DNA of 9,731 nt from Nocardioidaceae bacterium (lineage in GTDB: Bacteria; Actinomycetota; Actinomycetes; Propionibacteriales; Nocardioidaceae), in the NCBI GenBank assembly GCA_013693815.1, contig CP059259.1, positions 1,884,873 to 1,894,603 of the forward strand, given 5' to 3'. The position numbers and the translations under genes are program-made. The notes below the pieces were generated by a model that was not told the DNA's origin, did no database searches, and saw only the letters and a list, made by a program, of their open reading frames with translations. Below, one piece after another: positions 6,338 through 9,731 of this stretch (the stretch's first letter is position 1; each line of letters opens with the position of its first letter).

Positions 6338-8398
6338 ATCATCGACCAGGCCTACAACGCACAACACCTGCTGGTACTCGAGGGACTCGAGGCCGTGCGC
6401 AAACGCCCGGGGATGTATATCGGCTCCACCGACACCCGTGGCCTCATGCACTGCCTCTGGGAGATCATCGACAACTCCGTCGACGAGGCACTGGTCGGTG
6501 TCTGCGACAAGATCGTGGTCACCCTGCACACCGACGGCTCGGCCGAAGTGGCCGACAACGGCCGCGGTATCCCCGTGGACAAGGAACCCAAGACCGGGCT
6601 GACCGGTGTCGAGGTGGTCTTCACCAAACTGCATGCGGGTGGAAAGTTCGGAGGCGGCTCGTATGTGGCCACCGGTGGTCTCCACGGTGTCGGCTCCTCG
6701 GTGGTCAACGCGCTGTCGGTACGCCTGGACGTCGAGGTCGACCGCTCGCCCGCCACTCAGCACATGTCCTTCCAGCGCGGTGTGCCCGGTGTCTTCGCCG
6801 GAGATGGGCCAGACGCCGCCTTCACGCCGGAAAGCGGGCTGCACAAGGGCAAGCGGGTGGCCAAGACCGCGCACGGCACCCGGGTCCGGTTCTGGCCCGA
6901 CCGCCAGATCTTCACCAAGGACGCGCGCTTCGTCTTCGACGAGTTGGTCACGCGGGCTCGACAGACCTCCTTCATCGTCCCCGGCCTGGAGCTGCTGATC
7001 CGCGACCATCGTGGTGAGGAGCCTCTTGAGGAGAGCTTCAAGCACGATGGCGGGATCAGCGAATACTGCGACTTCCTGGCCAACGACGAGCCCGTCACCG
7101 ATGTCTTCCGGCTCCAAGGGCAAGACTCGTTCACCGAGACCGTTCCAGTGCTGGATGGCGCTGGGCACATGACTCCCCAAGACGTCGAGCGCGATCTGAT
7201 GGTCGATATCGCCGCGCGGTGGGGGACCGGGTACGAGACAGAAGTGCGGTCCTACGTCAACGTGATCGCCACCCCCAAGGGCGGGACCCATGTCGCGGGC
7301 TTCGAAACCGCGATCACCAAAGTCTTCAACGACGTCCTGCGTGACTCCAAGACCCTCAAGGTAGCCGAGCCCGACGTGGTCAAAGACGACGTACTCGAGG
7401 GCATGACCGCGGTGGTGACAGTGCGGTTGGCCGAGCCGCAGTTCGAGGGCCAGACCAAGGAGGTGCTGGGCACACCGGCCGCGCGCGGCATCGTACGCAA
7501 GGTGGTCACCGCCGAGCTCAAGCGGTTCCTCACCTCCACCAAACGGGCAGAGAAGGCCCAGGCCAAACTGGTGCTGGAGAAAGTCGCCAATGCCTCCCGC
7601 ACCCGGATCGCTGCTCGGCAGCACCGCGAGACCCAACGCCGCAAGAACGCGTTGGAGTCCTCCTCGTTACCGGCCAAGCTCGCCGACTGTCGTACTCCGG
7701 ACACCGACCGCTCAGAGCTGTTCATCGTGGAGGGCGACTCGGCACTCGGCACCGCCAAACTTGCTCGGGACTCGGAGTTCCAGGCTTTGTTGCCGATCCG
7801 CGGCAAGATCCTCAACGTGCAGAAGGCCTCGGTCGCCGACATGTTGAAGAACGCCGAGTGTGCCGCGATCATCCAGGTTGTGGGAGCCGGCTCGGGCCGC
7901 ACTTTCGATCTGGAACAGGCGCGCTACGGCCGGATCATCTTCATGGCCGACGCCGACTCCGACGGTGCCCATATCCGCTGCCTGCTCGCGACGCTGTTCT
8001 TCAAGTACATGCCCGAGCTCATCACGTCGGGCCGCGTGTACTCGGCGGTTCCTCCGCTGCACCGGATCGAGCTCACCAATCCGAAGAAGGGTATGGACAA
8101 GTACGTCTACACCTACTCCGACGTGGAGTTACAGCGCAGGCTCGCGGAGCTGTCCAAGAAGGGGCTGCGCTGGAAGGATCCGGTGCAGCGCTACAAGGGC
8201 CTGGGCGAGATGGATGCCGACCAGCTTGCCGAGACCACCATGGACCCACGCCACCGTACGCTGCGCCGGATCACCGCCGATGACGCCGCCGACGCGGCCA
8301 CCGTGTTCGAGCTGCTGATGGGTAGCGATGTCGCGCCCCGCAAGGAGTTCATCGTGCAGGGAGCCTACGAAGTCGACGCCGAAGCCCTCGACACCTAG
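6338..8398 (+). CDS. parE: DNA topoisomerase IV subunit B (GyrB/ParE family)
   Basis: This is the ATPase/TOPRIM subunit of a type IIA topoisomerase that decatenates or relaxes DNA together with a ParC/GyrA partner not in this window. The GHKL ATPase motifs are intact: EIIDNSVDEAL (about 42-52), DNGRGIP (73-79), GGLHGVGSSVVNALS (113-127). TOPRIM shows the catalytic EGD at 465-467 (IVEGDSALGTAKLARD) and DADSDGAH (538-545); YKGLGEMDADQL lies near the C-terminus. EGDSALG in place of the gyrase EGDSAGG favours the actinobacterial topoisomerase IV type. The N-terminal arm YNAQHLLVLEGLEAV lies upstream of the first GTG (6395) and matches the E. coli GyrB arm with Tyr5 and Ile10. No ATG, GTG or TTG exists between the in-frame stop at 6296 and 6395. 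An ATC at 6338 or 6341, placed 4 or 7 nt after CGGAGGG, is the likely start. About 686 residues. Confidence 0.93.
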   Translation: MIDQAYNAQHLLVLEGLEAVRKRPGMYIGSTDTRGLMHCLWEIIDNSVDEALVGVCDKIVVTLHTDGSAEVADNGRGIPVDKEPKTGLTGVEVVFTKLHAGGKFGGGSYVATGGLHGVGSSVVNALSVRLDVEVDRSPATQHMSFQRGVPGVFAGDGPDAAFTPESGLHKGKRVAKTAHGTRVRFWPDRQIFTKDARFVFDELVTRARQTSFIVPGLELLIRDHRGEEPLEESFKHDGGISEYCDFLANDEPVTDVFRLQGQDSFTETVPVLDGAGHMTPQDVERDLMVDIAARWGTGYETEVRSYVNVIATPKGGTHVAGFETAITKVFNDVLRDSKTLKVAEPDVVKDDVLEGMTAVVTVRLAEPQFEGQTKEVLGTPAARGIVRKVVTAELKRFLTSTKRAEKAQAKLVLEKVANASRTRIAARQHRETQRRKNALESSSLPAKLADCRTPDTDRSELFIVEGDSALGTAKLARDSEFQALLPIRGKILNVQKASVADMLKNAECAAIIQVVGAGSGRTFDLEQARYGRIIFMADADSDGAHIRCLLATLFFKYMPELITSGRVYSAVPPLHRIELTNPKKGMDKYVYTYSDVELQRRLAELSKKGLRWKDPVQRYKGLGEMDADQLAETTMDPRHRTLRRITADDAADAATVFELLMGSDVAPRKEFIVQGAYEVDAEALDT

Positions 8399-8404
8399 GG
8401 CGCG

Positions 8405-8899
8405 CTAGTAGAGCTGGTCGATCAGGCCGGTGTCGACGTCGTAGAGGAATCCGCCGACCTTGACCTGGTCGGGGATCAGCGGGTGGCTGCGGACTCGCTG
8501 GACGTCCTCACGTAAGGCCTCGTTCTGGTTGGGGATGACACTGAAGCTCTGCCAACTGGCGTCGGTCCCGGTGCTGTCGCTGACCGCCTGGCGGAGCTCG
8601 GCCTCGGTATGGGTCGCCATCGCGCAACGGGTGTGTGGCAAGACCACGATGCGCTGCACATTCAACAGATGCACGCCGAGCACCAGCGCCTCCAGGGCCT
8701 GATTGGTGATCCGGCCACCGGGATTGCGGAAGATCTTGGCGTCGCCCGGGGTGATGCCCAGCAACCCCAACGGGTCGATGCGACTGTCCATGCAGGTGAC
8801 CACGGCGATCCCGGCGTTCGCGACTCCGTCGAAACCGGCGAGCGAGAATGTCTCGGCGTACTTGCGGTTGGCATCCAGCAGATCATCGAAATCGCCCAT
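8405..8899 (-). CDS. Beta-class carbonic anhydrase
   Basis: This cytoplasmic zinc enzyme interconverts CO2 and bicarbonate. The 164 residues fit the small beta-CA type resembling mycobacterial Rv1284. The zinc ligands Cys36, His89 and Cys92 are present in CMDSR (36-40) and PHTRC (88-92). The Asp38-Arg40 catalytic dyad is intact, and RNPGG (58-62) corresponds to the usual RNAGG. The ATG at 8897-8899 starts MGDFDDLLDANRKYAETF; the frame stays open further upstream, but only as a shadow of the transporter gene. No clear ribosome-binding site precedes it. The start lies 26 bp after the transporter stop on the same strand, so co-transcription is likely. The 3' end faces parE with a 6-bp gap. Confidence 0.9.
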   Translation of the reverse strand: MGDFDDLLDANRKYAETFSLAGFDGVANAGIAVVTCMDSRIDPLGLLGITPGDAKIFRNPGGRITNQALEALVLGVHLLNVQRIVVLPHTRCAMATHTEAELRQAVSDSTGTDASWQSFSVIPNQNEALREDVQRVRSHPLIPDQVKVGGFLYDVDTGLIDQLY

Positions 8900-8925
8900 A
8901 GAGCCGAACTTATCGGTTGCGATGC

Positions 8926-9731
8926 TCAGGCTGGCCGACTGGGTGCGGTCGGCCGCCCGGTCGAGGTGCCGGCGAATACCCATAGCGCTACCAAACCAGC
9001 GATCACGCAGGCGGCAGCGGCGCCGAGAAAGACAGTCTCCAGTTGCACCAGACCGGCAGATTGCAGCAGATCGGAGTACTCCGGGCAGCGGCTCTTGCCA
9101 TCGGGGCAGACCTGCATCGGAGGCGGTACGTCCGCGGAGACCGCGTAGAAGCGGCGTAGCCCGATCGTAGTCAGTGCGCTGATCCCGACCAGCATGCCGA
9201 CCATCCTGGCGACCACCAATAGTGCACTCGCGACACCGTGCACCTCGTCGACGGTTGCAGCCAGCAGGGCCGCGTTGACCGGCGCCAGCGCCAGTCCGAA
9301 CCCCAGTCCGCCGACCACCAGCGGGACCGTTGCGACCGGATGCTCCAGCGAGGTCAGCGTCCACTGCGACATCTGAGCGAAGCCGATCGCGGCAAGCGCC
9401 ATGCCGGCCGCGGTGATCACCCCGGCCGGTAGACGTCGGAGCAGGTAGCCGCCGCCGACGGCGCCGAGCGGGAGTGCCACCAGGAAGCGGACCAGTACCA
9501 GCGCGGCTTCCAGCTGAGAATCGGGATACACCGTGATCCGGGCCGCGATCGGGATATCGACCAACGCCGCGATCAACCCGACGCCGATGAGGAAACTCAC
9601 CACCAGGGCTCCCCAAGCGGCCCGCTCAGCCAAAGCGTCCACAGGCACCAGGGGATGGCTCGCGCGTCGGTTGTGCCACCAGAAGCCGGTGGCCGACACC
9701 GCCGAGACGGCAAGGAACCAACCTCCACCGG
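8926..9731 (-). CDS. MFS transporter, C-terminal part
   Basis: This is a major facilitator superfamily membrane protein, cut by the right edge of the window. The frame is open through 9731, so the GTG at 9699 is internal. The visible ~268 residues begin in a helix (GGGWFLAVSAVSATGFWW), followed by a cytoplasmic HNRRASHPLVPVDAL segment of the type seen in 14-helix DHA2 exporters. About six more helices follow, with conserved GLGFGLALAPVNAALLAATV and HGVASALLVVARMVGMLVG. A loop before the last helix carries two cysteines (QVCPDGKSRCPEY), possibly an extracytoplasmic disulfide. It ends STGRPTAPSRPA. The substrate is not deducible. The carbonic anhydrase gene follows after 26 bp. Confidence 0.85.
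   Translation of the reverse strand, partial: GGGWFLAVSAVSATGFWWHNRRASHPLVPVDALAERAAWGALVVSFLIGVGLIAALVDIPIAARITVYPDSQLEAALVLVRFLVALPLGAVGGGYLLRRLPAGVITAAGMALAAIGFAQMSQWTLTSLEHPVATVPLVVGGLGFGLALAPVNAALLAATVDEVHGVASALLVVARMVGMLVGISALTTIGLRRFYAVSADVPPPMQVCPDGKSRCPEYSDLLQSAGLVQLETVFLGAAAACVIAGLVALWVFAGTSTGRPTAPSRPA

Noticed and set aside
6185..7636. Long - strand open frame (483 codons) opposite parE
   Set aside because: It is a shadow of a fully conserved parE, with no coding signature of its own.
8900..9616. N-terminal extension of the carbonic anhydrase frame to 403 codons
   Set aside because: The extension is Arg/Gly-rich and lies entirely within the transporter gene in another frame. The enzyme family starts near the ATG at 8899.
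1..9731. CRISPR array, tRNA/rRNA gene, insertion sequence or transposase gene
   Set aside because: No regularly spaced repeats, no tRNA-like cloverleaf or rRNA segment, and no transposase-like protein was found. The duplication is explained by 9-bp microhomology.

Overview
The window reads as high-GC actinobacterial chromosome. The 5' end codes for the C-terminus of a HrdB/SigA-type principal sigma factor. The DUF7455 gene next to a topoisomerase IV-type ParE is an actinobacterial arrangement. A Propionibacteriales-like host (Propionibacteriaceae or Nocardioidaceae) is my best guess, from protein character only.

Layout on the + strand: 1-369 is the 3' end of sigA. From 551 to 4847 lie two tandem paralogues of a secreted protein, here called copy 1 (551-2529) and copy 2 (2848-4847). 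Each has a signal peptide, a TolB/WD40-like beta-propeller, a DUF11-type domain and an unrecognised four-cysteine C-terminal domain. Each copy, as written, lacks one base in a short homopolymer and so is frameshifted, at a different place in each. On the - strand follow an EamA-family transporter (4854-5699) and the small zinc-binding DUF7455 protein (5772-5999), with a strong terminator between them. parE (6338-8398) runs on the + strand, apparently from an AUC start codon. At the right edge a beta-carbonic anhydrase (8405-8899) and the C-terminal part of an MFS exporter (8926 to beyond the window) lie on the - strand, probably as one transcript.

The most informative structure is a fossil tandem duplication. 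Between the paralogues sit a 96-bp remnant of the 3' end of the EamA gene and, fused to it through a shared 9-bp GCCGCGAGC, a 48-bp remnant of sigA. The same 9 bp occur in intact sigA (32-40) and in the intact EamA gene (4942-4950). A sigA-X-EamA block of about 2.6 kb was therefore duplicated in tandem at 9-bp microhomology. The second unit later lost 301 bp of its sigA remnant. Each paralogue kept its own copy of an apparent promoter (TTGTGC/T, 18 bp, TAGCCT/TAGTCT). The signal peptide and DUF11 parts stayed very similar while the propeller and C-terminal domains diverged strongly.

sigA, parE and DUF7455 are housekeeping genes. The secreted paralogues are the accessory part of the window; their function cannot be assigned from sequence. 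No tRNA, rRNA, CRISPR array, insertion sequence or transposase gene was seen.
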